DNA of 64,000 bases from positions 24,076 to 88,075 of the forward strand of contig JAHALQ010000007.1 of the NCBI GenBank assembly GCA_018362935.1. Direction: 5' to 3'. Under the pieces are notes generated by a model. That model did no database searches and was not told the DNA's origin. It saw nothing but the letters and a program-made list of their open reading frames with translations. Position 1 is the first letter of the stretch; the number at the start of each line of letters is the position of its first letter. A program made the position numbers and the translations under genes. The stretch is from Pseudomonadota bacterium (lineage in GTDB: Bacteria; Pseudomonadota; Alphaproteobacteria; RF32; CAG-239). Below are positions 40,784 to 49,650 of the stretch, one piece after another.

Positions 40784-41939
40784 ATTCCGTGGCATCGCCT
40801 TTAATGTCAAAACCGTTACCTACGGCCGCACGGGCAAGCCGGCAGAAGCTGATTTTCTTGCCGCGGAGGCCGACAGCCAGGGCAATCAGCTTGACAATGT
40901 GGATTTTCATATTCAAGGTTATATTTACGGCCGCAGTGTTGAAGAAACCAGAATCAAACTTGAACAGGCTTTGGAAAAGAAAGAAGGCCTGCTGGTTATG
41001 CATGACGGCCGCAGCGTTGAGGTTAAAATTGAAGAAGGCTGGCATATCGTTAAAGATGAGGAATTTGACGATAAATATACGCTGGACTTCAATTTTAAGA
41101 AAATCGATAACGATAGCCTGTCCCTAAAAATCATTGCTTTAAAAGAACTGTCCGACAAGAAACTGATGCGGGTTTTGGCTGCCGCGGAAGACAGCGCGGT
41201 CAGCAGCTTTAATCAAAAATTTGCGGTTGACGGCTTTCCCGGCTTTGTCAAAATCCAGACTTTCGACAACCTGGTATCGCTTGCCGAGGAGATGTCCAAA
41301 CGCGCGGCCGATCGTATGTTGGGGCAGGTTGTCAATCCGGTTGTCGGCAGTTTGGATATTATGGCCGCCGGCGTTGGCGGTATCGCCGCCGCGGTGTTGA
41401 GCTACACCAAATTAAGGGATTTGCTCGGCAGTTTGCCGGACGGCGACTATTTTCACGCCTATTTGGATTTTTTGCCGATATCTTCAAAGGCAACCAAACC
41501 GGTTTACGAGTCAGCCGCGGCAGAGCAGGTTTATCAAAATGCAGCCGCTTCAGAGCAGCTTATTCATCAGTCGGCGTTGCTTCAGGCAGTGGACGAGGCT
41601 GTCAATCATAAGGAATATACAAGTAATGACGAGGCCGAACAGACAATTGAAAAGCTGAAATCGGCAGCCGAAACAGTTACTTTTGAAACCGACAGTCAGG
41701 AAATACAGTCGGCCATCAACCAAGCGGTAGATATGGGCATTGAGCAAATCAAGCAAAAACATATTGTTGCCACCACATTTAAAAACTACAGCCGCAGTTT
41801 TCCGGCGGTGGTGATTGCTCATAAGCTCTATGGCAGCGAAAACGTGGCTGACAAAGCACTAAAAATGCAAAAACGCAATCAAATACATAACGCGTTGTTT
41901 ATGCCTGCAGGAATCGGGCTGGAAGTTGAGGAGGAATAA
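40773..41939 (+). CDS. DNA circularisation/gp43-like tail protein
   Basis: 388 residues. The N-terminal DNA_circ_N domain is visible: YKFRGIAFNVKTVTYGRTGK, DNVDFHIQGYIYGRSVEETR, LEKKEGLLVMHDGRSVEVKI. The remaining helical part is variable. In Mu, gp43 (N) is a baseplate hub-tail component despite the family name. Adjacent, without gap, to gpP. Confidence 0.85.
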   Translation: MLYKFRGIAFNVKTVTYGRTGKPAEADFLAAEADSQGNQLDNVDFHIQGYIYGRSVEETRIKLEQALEKKEGLLVMHDGRSVEVKIEEGWHIVKDEEFDDKYTLDFNFKKIDNDSLSLKIIALKELSDKKLMRVLAAAEDSAVSSFNQKFAVDGFPGFVKIQTFDNLVSLAEEMSKRAADRMLGQVVNPVVGSLDIMAAGVGGIAAAVLSYTKLRDLLGSLPDGDYFHAYLDFLPISSKATKPVYESAAAEQVYQNAAASEQLIHQSALLQAVDEAVNHKEYTSNDEAEQTIEKLKSAAETVTFETDSQEIQSAINQAVDMGIEQIKQKHIVATTFKNYSRSFPAVVIAHKLYGSENVADKALKMQKRNQIHNALFMPAGIGLEVEEE

Positions 41940-42917
41940 ATGTATAAAATCGAACTCCGTACCGAAGAATTAGGCATCAGCAACTTCAGCTCCAACCGCA
42001 TCAATCTGTCTGTATATCAACTGGCAAACAGCGCCTTATTTGCAGCTTATGATAAAGATTATCAGGATTTAAGAACCATTAAACAGGCCTTAAAACCCAA
42101 TATGGATGTCACGGTGTTGATTGATGACGCGCTGGTCTTGAGCGGATATATCGCGGCCGTCGATTGCGGGTATCGGAAGAAAAAGCCGGCTTTGTTTGTC
42201 AAAGTCAATACCTATGCCGGCCGGATGGTCGGAGCTTCGATCGGCCGCAGTCTGCATGTCATCCGTCAAAAAGCGGCGGACATTGTCAAACAGGTGGTTG
42301 CCGGTTTTACAGTCGAATTTGTCAATAAAAGTACGTCTGAGGCGGTTTTGCCGGTGTTTGCCGTCAAACCCACCGATAAAATCGAAAAAATTATCAATCA
42401 ACTGGCCAGACTGTCCGATACTTTGATTTATTCAGATCCTGCCGGTCGTCTGATTATGACCGACAAATGCCGCGATAAATATACCGCTTCGGCTCTGGTC
42501 ACCGGCGAAAACATCATTGATATCTATAAGAACGACAATGTTTATAAGGCTTTTGAGACGGTCACCCTGCACAGCCAGCTGCCGCTTGCCGATGCCTACA
42601 GCCTGGACAACATCATTAGCAGCCCAATCTCCGGAAAATCCAAAGGCCGTGGCCGCCACTATCATCAGACCGTGAACATTGCCAGTCAAAACCGCTTAAA
42701 TTCTGCAATTTCAGAACTTGAATACGACTGTTATGACCTGAAAGTCACCGGTTCGTCGTTCCGAACAACCGATGACAAGCTTTATCAACTCAATTCGGCC
42801 CTAAAAATTAAAGATCCCTGGATTGATCTAAATGACAGCTTCTTAATTACCGATGTTGACCTGATCTCAGATGACAAGGGCTGCCGGGCAACTCTCAATC
42901 TGGAGGAGATGGCATGA
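41940..42917 (+). CDS. Baseplate hub protein (Mu P/gp44-like)
   Basis: 325 residues: TVLIDDALVLSGYIAAVDCG, HVIRQKAADIVKQVVAGFTV, KPTDKIEKIINQLARLSDTL, GRGRHYHQTVNIASQNRLNS. Gp27-like hub that holds the spike. Overlaps gp45 by 4 bp (ATGA). Confidence 0.88.
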   Translation: MYKIELRTEELGISNFSSNRINLSVYQLANSALFAAYDKDYQDLRTIKQALKPNMDVTVLIDDALVLSGYIAAVDCGYRKKKPALFVKVNTYAGRMVGASIGRSLHVIRQKAADIVKQVVAGFTVEFVNKSTSEAVLPVFAVKPTDKIEKIINQLARLSDTLIYSDPAGRLIMTDKCRDKYTASALVTGENIIDIYKNDNVYKAFETVTLHSQLPLADAYSLDNIISSPISGKSKGRGRHYHQTVNIASQNRLNSAISELEYDCYDLKVTGSSFRTTDDKLYQLNSALKIKDPWIDLNDSFLITDVDLISDDKGCRATLNLEEMA

Positions 42918-43492
42918 ACAATATTGAGCAGTCATTAATTGAACTGAGGAAGTTTATTGAACAAAGCAGCCGAGAGCAGCAGGAGAATCTGGCTGCGGCC
43001 ATCCGCTTCGGCATTGTTAAGTTGATTGAAGACGGCAAAACCCAGCATTGCCAAGTCAAAACGGCCGGCGGCGAAGTTATCAATGAAGTTGCTTTTCTGG
43101 AGCCTTACGGATTTACCTCAAAACCGCGATCAAAGTCCGAAACGCTGGTTTTTAACGTCAATGCAAATCCAGGCAATAACGTTGTGTTAAACATCGGCAA
43201 TCGAGAGCTGCGGTTTAAGGAGCTCAAAGACGGCGAAGTCGCCATGTATGACGCCGCCGGCAATTTGTTGCATTTCAAAAACAATGGCAACATCGAACTT
43301 AAAGCTGCCGGAGAAGTCAAAGTCAAAGCCAATAAGGCGGTCGTCGACGCCCAAGAGATAATCACCACCGGCAGAACAAAATTAGCGGGCGGTACGCTCG
43401 GCGCCGCCTTTGTCGGCTGCAGTGTCGAAGTAGATCCTCAAACCCACAAAGGTACTATAACCAGCGGTTCGACGGAGGTCTTAATAAAATGA
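42914..43492 (+). CDS. Baseplate spike protein (gp45-like)
   Basis: 192 residues. Phage spike family: an OB-fold start (IRFGIVKLIEDGKTQHCQVK), LEPYGFTSKPRSKSETLVFN, DGEVAMYDAAGNLLHFKNNG, then a beta-helical repeat (IELKAAGEVKVKANKAVVDA) ending in a beta-prism tip. Pierces the outer membrane. Confidence 0.87.
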   Translation: MNNIEQSLIELRKFIEQSSREQQENLAAAIRFGIVKLIEDGKTQHCQVKTAGGEVINEVAFLEPYGFTSKPRSKSETLVFNVNANPGNNVVLNIGNRELRFKELKDGEVAMYDAAGNLLHFKNNGNIELKAAGEVKVKANKAVVDAQEIITTGRTKLAGGTLGAAFVGCSVEVDPQTHKGTITSGSTEVLIK

Positions 43493-43899
43493 AAGTTATT
43501 GACGTCAGTAAAATTGATATTTACGAAGTCACAGATCCCAAACTGCAGCTAATTCTAATTTGTTTGTTTACCGATGGTTATGTCAATCCGGACCAATTGC
43601 CGCCGCATATTTATGAAAACCGCGGCTGGTGGGGAGACAGCATCAAGGTTGAAGTTTCAGACCGCAAACAAAGTGTCGTCTGGGGGTCGGATTTGTGGGT
43701 CTATGAGCGCGAAAAACTCAACGACGACACCTTGGTTGATTTTAAGGAAAGAATAAAACGCAGCCTGAAAATCGCCGTTGACGCCGGCATTATTGAAGAA
43801 CCCGAAATTACCGTTACCCGCGACGGCGACCGGCTGGATTTTGTTTTGGGGTTTAAAAACGATGAGGACTTAAAGTTTGAGGGGTTAGATAATGTATAA
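43489..43899 (+). CDS. Baseplate wedge protein (gp46-like)
   Basis: 136 residues, GP46/gp25-related lysozyme-like wedge protein without lysozyme residues: LICLFTDGYVNPDQLPPHIY, ENRGWWGDSIKVEVSDRK, SLKIAVDAGIIEEPEITVTR. Overlaps neighbours by 4 and 8 bp. Confidence 0.87.
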   Translation: MKVIDVSKIDIYEVTDPKLQLILICLFTDGYVNPDQLPPHIYENRGWWGDSIKVEVSDRKQSVVWGSDLWVYEREKLNDDTLVDFKERIKRSLKIAVDAGIIEEPEITVTRDGDRLDFVLGFKNDEDLKFEGLDNV

Positions 43900-44926
43900 A
43901 ATACCGACGTTGGAAGAACTGATTAATGATTTGGAAAAAGCCTATAAGGCAAAAATTGATACCAAATTGATGCCGTTATCGGTGCAAAAGGCCAATGCGC
44001 GCATTTTCGGCTATGCCTTAAACGCTCTTTACGGCTATGCCGCTTATATTGCCAAACAGGCCATCCCGATAACCTCGGAAGGTGAATATCTGCGCCGCCA
44101 TTGCGCTACCATCGGTCTTTATGAGAAGCCCAAAACCAAAGCTTACGGCACAATCTTAATCTCCGGAAACGTACCGGCTGCCGTTGCCGTCGGCGAAGTC
44201 TTAAATCGGGAAGACGGTTGGCAATACCAAGTAGCAGAATCCGTGGCTTTGAACGCAAGCACCCAGAGTATTAAAGTTGAGGCCATCACAGCCGGTGCGG
44301 GCGGCAATGCCAGAGCCGGTACAGTGTTGACCTTTGCCCGCGCTCTGGAAGGCATTAATCCGACCGCGGTGGTGGAAGTTATCGGCGCCGGTGCCGATGC
44401 CGAGACGGATGAAGAACTTTTGCGGCGTTATCTGTCTTATATGCGCAATCTGTATTATGGCGGTGCTGACAGCGATTATGAAAAATGGGCTTTGTCGGTG
44501 CCCGGTGTGTCAAATGCGTGGGCGGAAGGCTGCAAAATGGGCGCCGGAACGGTGACGGTGCGGATTATGACCCCAACCGGCACGCCGGATGCGGTGCTTT
44601 GCCAGAAAGTGCGCGATTATATCCGTTCGGTATGTCCGGTAACTGTTAAACGTATTTTTGTAGTCGCGCCGGCAGCAAAAGTCATTGATATCGAAATTGC
44701 CAACTTGCAACCGGATAATGCTGAGATGAAAGCCGCGGTAGAAGCGTCTGTCCGGCAGTATTTCGAAACTGAAGTCAAGCCCGGCGGAGAAATTATCGTT
44801 TCAAAAATCAATTTTGCCATCCTCGGCACCACCAATTTAACAGATTACAAACTGGTGGCGCCGGCAGACAATATTCAATGCGGTGTCGGTGAAATTGCGG
44901 TGTTGGGAGAAATTAAATGGCGCTGA
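43892..44926 (+). CDS. Baseplate protein J (gp47-like)
   Basis: 344 residues, baseplate_J family: EYLRRHCATIGLYEKPKTKA, AGAGGNARAGTVLTFARALE, ETDEELLRRYLSYMRNLYYG, GADSDYEKWALSVPGVSNAW. Forms the wedge ring around the hub. Confidence 0.9.
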   Translation: MYKIPTLEELINDLEKAYKAKIDTKLMPLSVQKANARIFGYALNALYGYAAYIAKQAIPITSEGEYLRRHCATIGLYEKPKTKAYGTILISGNVPAAVAVGEVLNREDGWQYQVAESVALNASTQSIKVEAITAGAGGNARAGTVLTFARALEGINPTAVVEVIGAGADAETDEELLRRYLSYMRNLYYGGADSDYEKWALSVPGVSNAWAEGCKMGAGTVTVRIMTPTGTPDAVLCQKVRDYIRSVCPVTVKRIFVVAPAAKVIDIEIANLQPDNAEMKAAVEASVRQYFETEVKPGGEIIVSKINFAILGTTNLTDYKLVAPADNIQCGVGEIAVLGEIKWR

Positions 44927-45462
44927 AAGACCGTTATAAACAGGCTTTAATCAACCTGAGACCCCGCGGCAGGATTTGGGAAGTCAGACCGGGGCGGCTA
45001 TCTGACAAAGAAACCGATATTCAGGGCGAATCCTTTGCCAAAGCGCAGGAGAAAATTGACGGCATCATTGATGAAACCGATGTTCTCACCGCCGAAGACT
45101 GCCTTGAAGAATGGGAAGATATTTACGGTTTGCCGCATGACGGCAGCCTGGAAGAACGGCGGCTGGCGCTTTTGCTGGCACGGCAAAAAGGACTGCAAAC
45201 CGTAAAATTCTATGAGAATCTTTGCGCAACGGTTGGTGTTGAAGTCAGTATAAAAGAACATTGTCCTTTTATGTTCGGCGATTCCGAGGCCGGCGGTGAC
45301 CACGAAATCGGCCCTGAAGATATTGTCTATTACTGGGAAATTGTAATTCTTGCCGGCAGCGATGAGGCAGTTGCCAAGATGAAACCCTTAGTTCTCAAAC
45401 GCAAGCAAAGCCACACAGTTTTAACTTTTACAGACGAAAGGTCAGAAAATGGAAATAATTAA
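44917..45462 (+). CDS. Tail protein gp48-like (DUF2313/YmfQ)
   Basis: 181 residues: LINLRPRGRIWEVRPGRLSD, ETDVLTAEDCLEEWEDIYGL, PHDGSLEERRLALLLARQKG. DUF2313 links the wedge to the fibre. Overlaps gp47 by 10 bp and the fibre gene by 14 bp. Confidence 0.87.
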   Translation: MALKDRYKQALINLRPRGRIWEVRPGRLSDKETDIQGESFAKAQEKIDGIIDETDVLTAEDCLEEWEDIYGLPHDGSLEERRLALLLARQKGLQTVKFYENLCATVGVEVSIKEHCPFMFGDSEAGGDHEIGPEDIVYYWEIVILAGSDEAVAKMKPLVLKRKQSHTVLTFTDERSENGNN

Positions 45463-47872
45463 ACCGATTAACCGCGAGGATTGGGTCGATGCCGACCCGG
45501 CAAACGGCATTGTCGGGGCTATTCCCCCGGCCAAGGCTTTCAGCCAGACCATGGAAGAAATGGTCAATGTGATTTTAGCTTCCGGGCAAGAGCCGTCAGG
45601 CGAGGATTTGCACCAGTTTGAAAAAGGAATTAAGCAGCTGGTACAGTTGAAAGTTGACGAAGCCAACCTGCTGGCGGTCAGCAATACTGTCTATCAGCGA
45701 AACGTTGGCGATTTCTTTTATACGCACAACAAGCTTCGCGGCACGGCGGCTACCGGCAGCCTCAACGGTGGCTTCGAGTGCAACGGCGATGAATTTGCCG
45801 AGGCTGACTTTACCGGCGACGCCAATCCTTACACGCTGCTTGTTAACAATCAATTGCCTTGGGTGTCTTATGAAAATTACGCGCAGATAGTTGCCCGCTT
45901 TGGCAATTGCGGTTATTTCGGGTTGGATAAAACCAACAAAAAGTTTAAGGTACCAACAATTACGAGCGCCTTTTTGCAATCCGGCACACCGGGCGTGTTC
46001 AAAGAAGCCGGCTTGCCTAACATTACCGGCGAATTTGCCAGCGGTGCCAATGTCAGTTGGGCCGATACCCGTACCGAATGGAAGGGGGCGTTCAGGCTTG
46101 GCCGTGCCCGCGGGGGCAGTGGCGAGCGTCGGGGAATGACCCAGTATTTTGGTAACTTTGACGCATCTTGGTCTAATGTAATTTACGGCAAAAGCAGTAC
46201 TGTACAGCCGCCGGCCGTCAGTGCCCGAATTATGGTACAGCTGGCCAATGAGATTGACAACGCCACCTCGGTCGAAAAGTACCTGGCGCAAATCAAAGAC
46301 GCGCAAAAGTCGGCGCTGACTTCAATTCAGGCGGCTATCAGCAACCTTTCTGCAACCGCCGAGCAGGCTTTGACTGATATTGATACGAGTAAAACGAATG
46401 CTCTTACAGCCTTAGATGCGGCCAAAACGAGCGCTTTGGCGGCATTGCAAGCCCTCTATGACAGTTCAATCGCTGATATTCAAATCGAAATCGCCGACTT
46501 GCAAAAATATGTCGATAAAACGGTCGAACCGTTGTATGACGCTTTTGACGCTGCGGTGGAAAAATCAGACGAAAACATCGTTACTTTAACCGAGCAAAAT
46601 ACCACTGCCGAACAAAATATCGCAAAATTGACACAGCTCAACGAAGGCGCCACCGCACTTGCATATACCGTTCATGAAAACGCAACGACCGCTGAAACCG
46701 CCGCAGCAGCAGCTACGGCCGCGCAAACAGCAGCGGAAACGGCGGTCAACGGGTTTGCGGAGAATGCTGCCTTTTGTATGGAAGCCGCTCAAGCAGCGAT
46801 TGAAACGGCGAAAGACAACGCGGTGGCGACGGTTAATGCCAGTGCTGATGAGATTAAAGCTACGGTTGAACAAGCCGCGACAACGGCGGAAAACGCCCAG
46901 AATACCGCAAATTCGGTCGTGACCCAGCTTGAAGGTTTTACCGAAACAGTCAACACCGCCAAAACCGAAATCACCACGCTGGCCACAACCGAAAAAACGG
47001 GCATTAGCACCGCAGCTACAAATGCGCAAACTGCGGCTACAACAGTCATTGACACAGCTAAAACCAATGCGGTAGCAGCCGTTGAGGAGGCAGCAGCCAA
47101 TGCCGGGGTTCCGGCAGGAGGCGCAACCGGAGAAGTTTTGCGCAAGTCATCAGATGCAGATCGTGCAACGGAATGGGCAGATATTGATACAGTGTTTGTC
47201 CATAAAACAGGTGATGAAACTGTTGCAGGGACAAAGAAATTCCAGAACATACAAGTGTTTGAAGCAAGTGAATCTAGGAAAGTGTCTTTTAAATCCAAAG
47301 ATATGGACTTAGACAATCCAAGTGAGAAAACCAATCAAATTTGGTTTGATGATAAAAATGGATTTGCGTATGCTGTTGTTCAGGCAAATCAAACCGCATC
47401 AGGACTAATTTCTTTACTTTTATCAGCACGAAATAAAACATCTGGATTTAAAAGTATGGGATTATCTGTTCTTCCAGATGGGACAGTTACGACTACGGTA
47501 CCCACTCCTGCAGCCGAAGTTACAGGGACTCAAATTGTAAATGCAGAATGGGTCAGAAAATATCAACATCTTCTTTCATCAATTACGAATACTTCAGGAA
47601 CAATTGCACTCGAAATTAATAAAATTTATACCATGACTGTTTCCGCTGCCACAACGTTCACGCTCCCAACACCAAGCAATACCAATATGTTTAACCAAAT
47701 CAAGATTATGATGAAAGTAACAGGTACGCCGACAATCAACTGGGGAACGACAAATTTCTTTAATAAAACCACGCCGGAAATCGCTGCCGGCAGCTATGAT
47801 GTTTACTTTGACTACGACAAACTGATGAACGCTTGGGTTTGTGGTGTCATGCCGAAAGGAGCTGCAAGCTGA
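45449..47872 (+). CDS. Tail fibre protein
   Basis: 807 residues. An N-terminal baseplate-attachment domain (INREDWVDADPANGIVGAIP, IILASGQEPSGEDLHQFEKG-like) is followed by a conserved fold with GFECNGDEFAEADFTGDANP and ARIMVQLANEIDNATSVEKY, then a very long Ala/Thr-rich coiled-coil shaft (about residues 275-550: LTQLNEGATALAYTVHENAT, AATAAQTAAETAVNGF, ...). The C-terminal 250 residues are beta-rich (NTSGTIALEINKIYTMTVSA, FTLPTPSNTNMFNQIKIMMK) and are the likely receptor-binding part; their codons are more AT-rich than the shaft, which hints at domain exchange. Confidence 0.85.
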   Translation: MEIIKPINREDWVDADPANGIVGAIPPAKAFSQTMEEMVNVILASGQEPSGEDLHQFEKGIKQLVQLKVDEANLLAVSNTVYQRNVGDFFYTHNKLRGTAATGSLNGGFECNGDEFAEADFTGDANPYTLLVNNQLPWVSYENYAQIVARFGNCGYFGLDKTNKKFKVPTITSAFLQSGTPGVFKEAGLPNITGEFASGANVSWADTRTEWKGAFRLGRARGGSGERRGMTQYFGNFDASWSNVIYGKSSTVQPPAVSARIMVQLANEIDNATSVEKYLAQIKDAQKSALTSIQAAISNLSATAEQALTDIDTSKTNALTALDAAKTSALAALQALYDSSIADIQIEIADLQKYVDKTVEPLYDAFDAAVEKSDENIVTLTEQNTTAEQNIAKLTQLNEGATALAYTVHENATTAETAAAAATAAQTAAETAVNGFAENAAFCMEAAQAAIETAKDNAVATVNASADEIKATVEQAATTAENAQNTANSVVTQLEGFTETVNTAKTEITTLATTEKTGISTAATNAQTAATTVIDTAKTNAVAAVEEAAANAGVPAGGATGEVLRKSSDADRATEWADIDTVFVHKTGDETVAGTKKFQNIQVFEASESRKVSFKSKDMDLDNPSEKTNQIWFDDKNGFAYAVVQANQTASGLISLLLSARNKTSGFKSMGLSVLPDGTVTTTVPTPAAEVTGTQIVNAEWVRKYQHLLSSITNTSGTIALEINKIYTMTVSAATTFTLPTPSNTNMFNQIKIMMKVTGTPTINWGTTNFFNKTTPEIAAGSYDVYFDYDKLMNAWVCGVMPKGAAS

Positions 47873-48384
47873 TGAAAGATTTGTATAGTGAAAAAATGCT
47901 GATGATTGAAAAGGAAAATAATTCTTTAATATCCTTATACAGTGGTACTTATAAAGCAGTAAATGGTAATACATACGCAACAGAAATTTCGGTTGTTAAT
48001 CCGCCAATAATAGGTAGTGCGGTTGGTATGTCTTCGGAAGGATGTGCTCTTTCTTCTATTAAAGCAATATCTAGCTCTTCAATAACGGTAACAACAAGCT
48101 TAGGAGATCTTACCTTAGATACCTACAAAGGAACAATAAGCATAGGCGGTAAGTTATTTAAATGGTATCACCTCTCGGGATGGATCCCTATGAGCGTTTT
48201 TGTAGCTCCTTCGGCTGTCGTGGGTGATTATTGTTTAATGAATGATGTAGGCTCTTTTAATGACGGATATGCAAAAATAACAGCTGTTGGTAAAAATACT
48301 ATAACAGTATCTTATTATGCTACTGGCAGCACAAGCACAGTCAATTTCAAAGAATTTGTTCCAAACTTTATATATCGTGCATAA
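47872..48384 (+). CDS. Accessory tail-tip protein 1
   Basis: 170 residues, beta-rich (SGTYKAVNGNTYATEISVVN, LTLDTYKGTISIGGKLFKWY). Its first residues LYSEKMLMIEK align with CWSKSLMM and CWSKNMII of the ORFs at 48876 and 49623. AAAGGAG site inside the fibre gene end and TGATG coupling. Probably a fibre-tip or accessory adhesin; AT-rich. Confidence 0.6.
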   Translation: MKDLYSEKMLMIEKENNSLISLYSGTYKAVNGNTYATEISVVNPPIIGSAVGMSSEGCALSSIKAISSSSITVTTSLGDLTLDTYKGTISIGGKLFKWYHLSGWIPMSVFVAPSAVVGDYCLMNDVGSFNDGYAKITAVGKNTITVSYYATGSTSTVNFKEFVPNFIYRA

Positions 48385-48403
48385 TTTTATAGGAGACTAA
48401 ATA

Positions 48404-48796
48404 ATGAAGTACGCAAAAATATTAGAAAACGGAATTCTGGAATATGCGCCGCGCGATATTCCGGGCGTTTCAAATTGGATTGAAGACGAAACCGCCGTGC
48501 TTGCCGCCGGTTATCTGTCGGTGGCAGAAGTTGAAACCCCGGAAGGGCAGTACATTTCCGGTTATGCGGTTGAAAACGGCCAGATTATTCCGGTCTTTAC
48601 CCCGCTGCCGGAGCCGACATATGACGAACTTCGCCGCCGGGCCTATCCAGCCATCGAAGAACAGCTTGATATGCTCTATTGGGACAAAGTTAACGACACT
48701 GATAACTGGCCGCAGACAATTGCCGCTATCAAAGCCGCCTACCCGAAACCGGCACCTGAAGAAACACCAATCCCGGAGGAGGTCGAAAATGGTTAA
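48404..48796 (+). CDS. Tail fibre assembly-like protein
   Basis: 130 residues: MKYAKILENGILEYAPRDIP, then YLSVAEVETPEGQYISGYAV and EEQLDMLYWDKVNDTDNW. Similar to the small XkdW/DUF4376-type proteins that follow tail fibre genes and help trimerisation. The end of the gene overlaps the first poly-G leader ORF. Confidence 0.65.
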   Translation: MKYAKILENGILEYAPRDIPGVSNWIEDETAVLAAGYLSVAEVETPEGQYISGYAVENGQIIPVFTPLPEPTYDELRRRAYPAIEEQLDMLYWDKVNDTDNWPQTIAAIKAAYPKPAPEETPIPEEVENG

Positions 48797-48845
48797 AAAC
48801 GGCGGAAATCTAGGGGGGGGAAACCCTTGCCGAGCTAAAATATAA
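48789..48845 (+). CDS. Poly-G leader ORF 1
   Basis: 18 codons, MVKNGGNLGGGNPCRAKI. The ATG overlaps the end of the previous gene. It contains eight consecutive G (48813-48820). Loss of one G would move it into a frame that continues TLAELKYNFDLRSRRAKLC to 48882, overlapping the next start codon. Whether it is translated is unknown. Confidence 0.4.
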   Translation: MVKNGGNLGGGNPCRAKI

Positions 48846-48905
48846 TTTTGACCTCCGGTCGCGGAGGGCAAAATTATGCTGAATTGTTGGAGTAAGAGTT
48901 TAATG
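48805..48905 (+). repeat. Duplicated cassette leader, copy 1
   Basis: From AAATCTAGGGG through TGCCGAGCTAAAA, CGGAGGGCA, AATTATG and TTG.TGGAGTAA. The same order and most bases recur at 49549-49650. Confidence 0.75.
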
Positions 48906-49514
48906 ATGAGTGACCGCAAAGTAAAAATAACAATCAAGCCAAGCCCTAGTTCGGCCACTGTTAAATTAAATGGTCAAACTAGAACATCCTTGCTGGTTAA
49001 ACCGGGGAGCGTTGTGACCTGGAGTGTAACAGCGAGCGGCTATATCGGCCAAAGCGGCAGCATGACGGTTGAGGCTGATATTGTGAAATCGGTTACGCTT
49101 AAAAATCGAACAACAACAATTGCTGTTTCTTCGGCTACGGCGACAAAATATGGAGACGAACGCATCACCGGTTCGGCATATATGGCATACGGCCAAAGTT
49201 ACCGGTTTAGTTATTCTTTTATCAAAGGTCGCAGCTATACCATTCAATACGCCACGTCTTACGGTGTCTGGGTTTATGAGGCGTTTACTTCAACCGGCAC
49301 CGGTGTAAATACAACAACATCAGGTTCTAAGGGGAAGCCGACAACGGTAACACAACAGATATTTTCAAACAATAATGGCAAAGATGGCGAAGATGGGTTG
49401 ACTATTAATAAGACCTTTACGGCCTCGGCCAATGCCGCATATTTATTCGTAAACAACAAAAGCACGTCGGTCTATCCGACTGTCGGCAGTATTAAAATTA
49501 TTGATAATTCATAA
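48876..49514 (+). CDS. Accessory tail-tip protein 2 (PEGA-like)
   Basis: 212 residues. Shared N-terminus MLNCWSKSLMM, then a PEGA-like beta domain (VKITIKPSPSSATVKLNGQT, SVVTWSVTASGYIGQSGSMT), and a variable beta-rich C-terminal domain (SYRFSYSFIKGRSYTIQYAT, AYLFVNNKSTSVYPTVGSIK). CGGAGGG site before ATG 48876; an alternative start is 48903. Looks like an adhesin or receptor-binding decoration. Confidence 0.6.
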   Translation: MLNCWSKSLMMSDRKVKITIKPSPSSATVKLNGQTRTSLLVKPGSVVTWSVTASGYIGQSGSMTVEADIVKSVTLKNRTTTIAVSSATATKYGDERITGSAYMAYGQSYRFSYSFIKGRSYTIQYATSYGVWVYEAFTSTGTGVNTTTSGSKGKPTTVTQQIFSNNNGKDGEDGLTINKTFTASANAAYLFVNNKSTSVYPTVGSIKIIDNS

Positions 49515-49532
49515 ACAAGGGAGAAGTCGAAA

Positions 49533-49592
49533 ATGCGTGAAAGGCTTGAAAATCTAGGGGGGGGGGGACGCTTTTGCCGAGCTAAAAAATAA
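49533..49592 (+). CDS. Poly-G leader ORF 2
   Basis: 19 codons, MRERLENLGGGGRFCRAKK, with eleven consecutive G (49557-49567). It parallels leader 1 (NLGGG..CRAK) with exactly one extra Gly codon, so both tracts are in the same phase. Preceded by GGGAGAAG. A one-base G change would extend it as DAFAELKNNIDRRLRRA to 49620, just before the next ATG. Confidence 0.4.
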   Translation: MRERLENLGGGGRFCRAKK

Positions 49593-49650
49593 TATTGACC
49601 GCCGTTTACGGAGGGCATAATTATGATAAATTGCTGGAGTAAAAATATGA
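49549..49650 (+). repeat. Duplicated cassette leader, copy 2
   Basis: Second copy of the 48805-48905 block; the G tract is 11 instead of 8. Confidence 0.75.

Noticed and set aside
46586..47334. Leftward open frames opposite the tail fibre
   Set aside because: They mirror the Ala/Thr-rich repeat codons of the fibre shaft; no ribosome site and no plausible protein.
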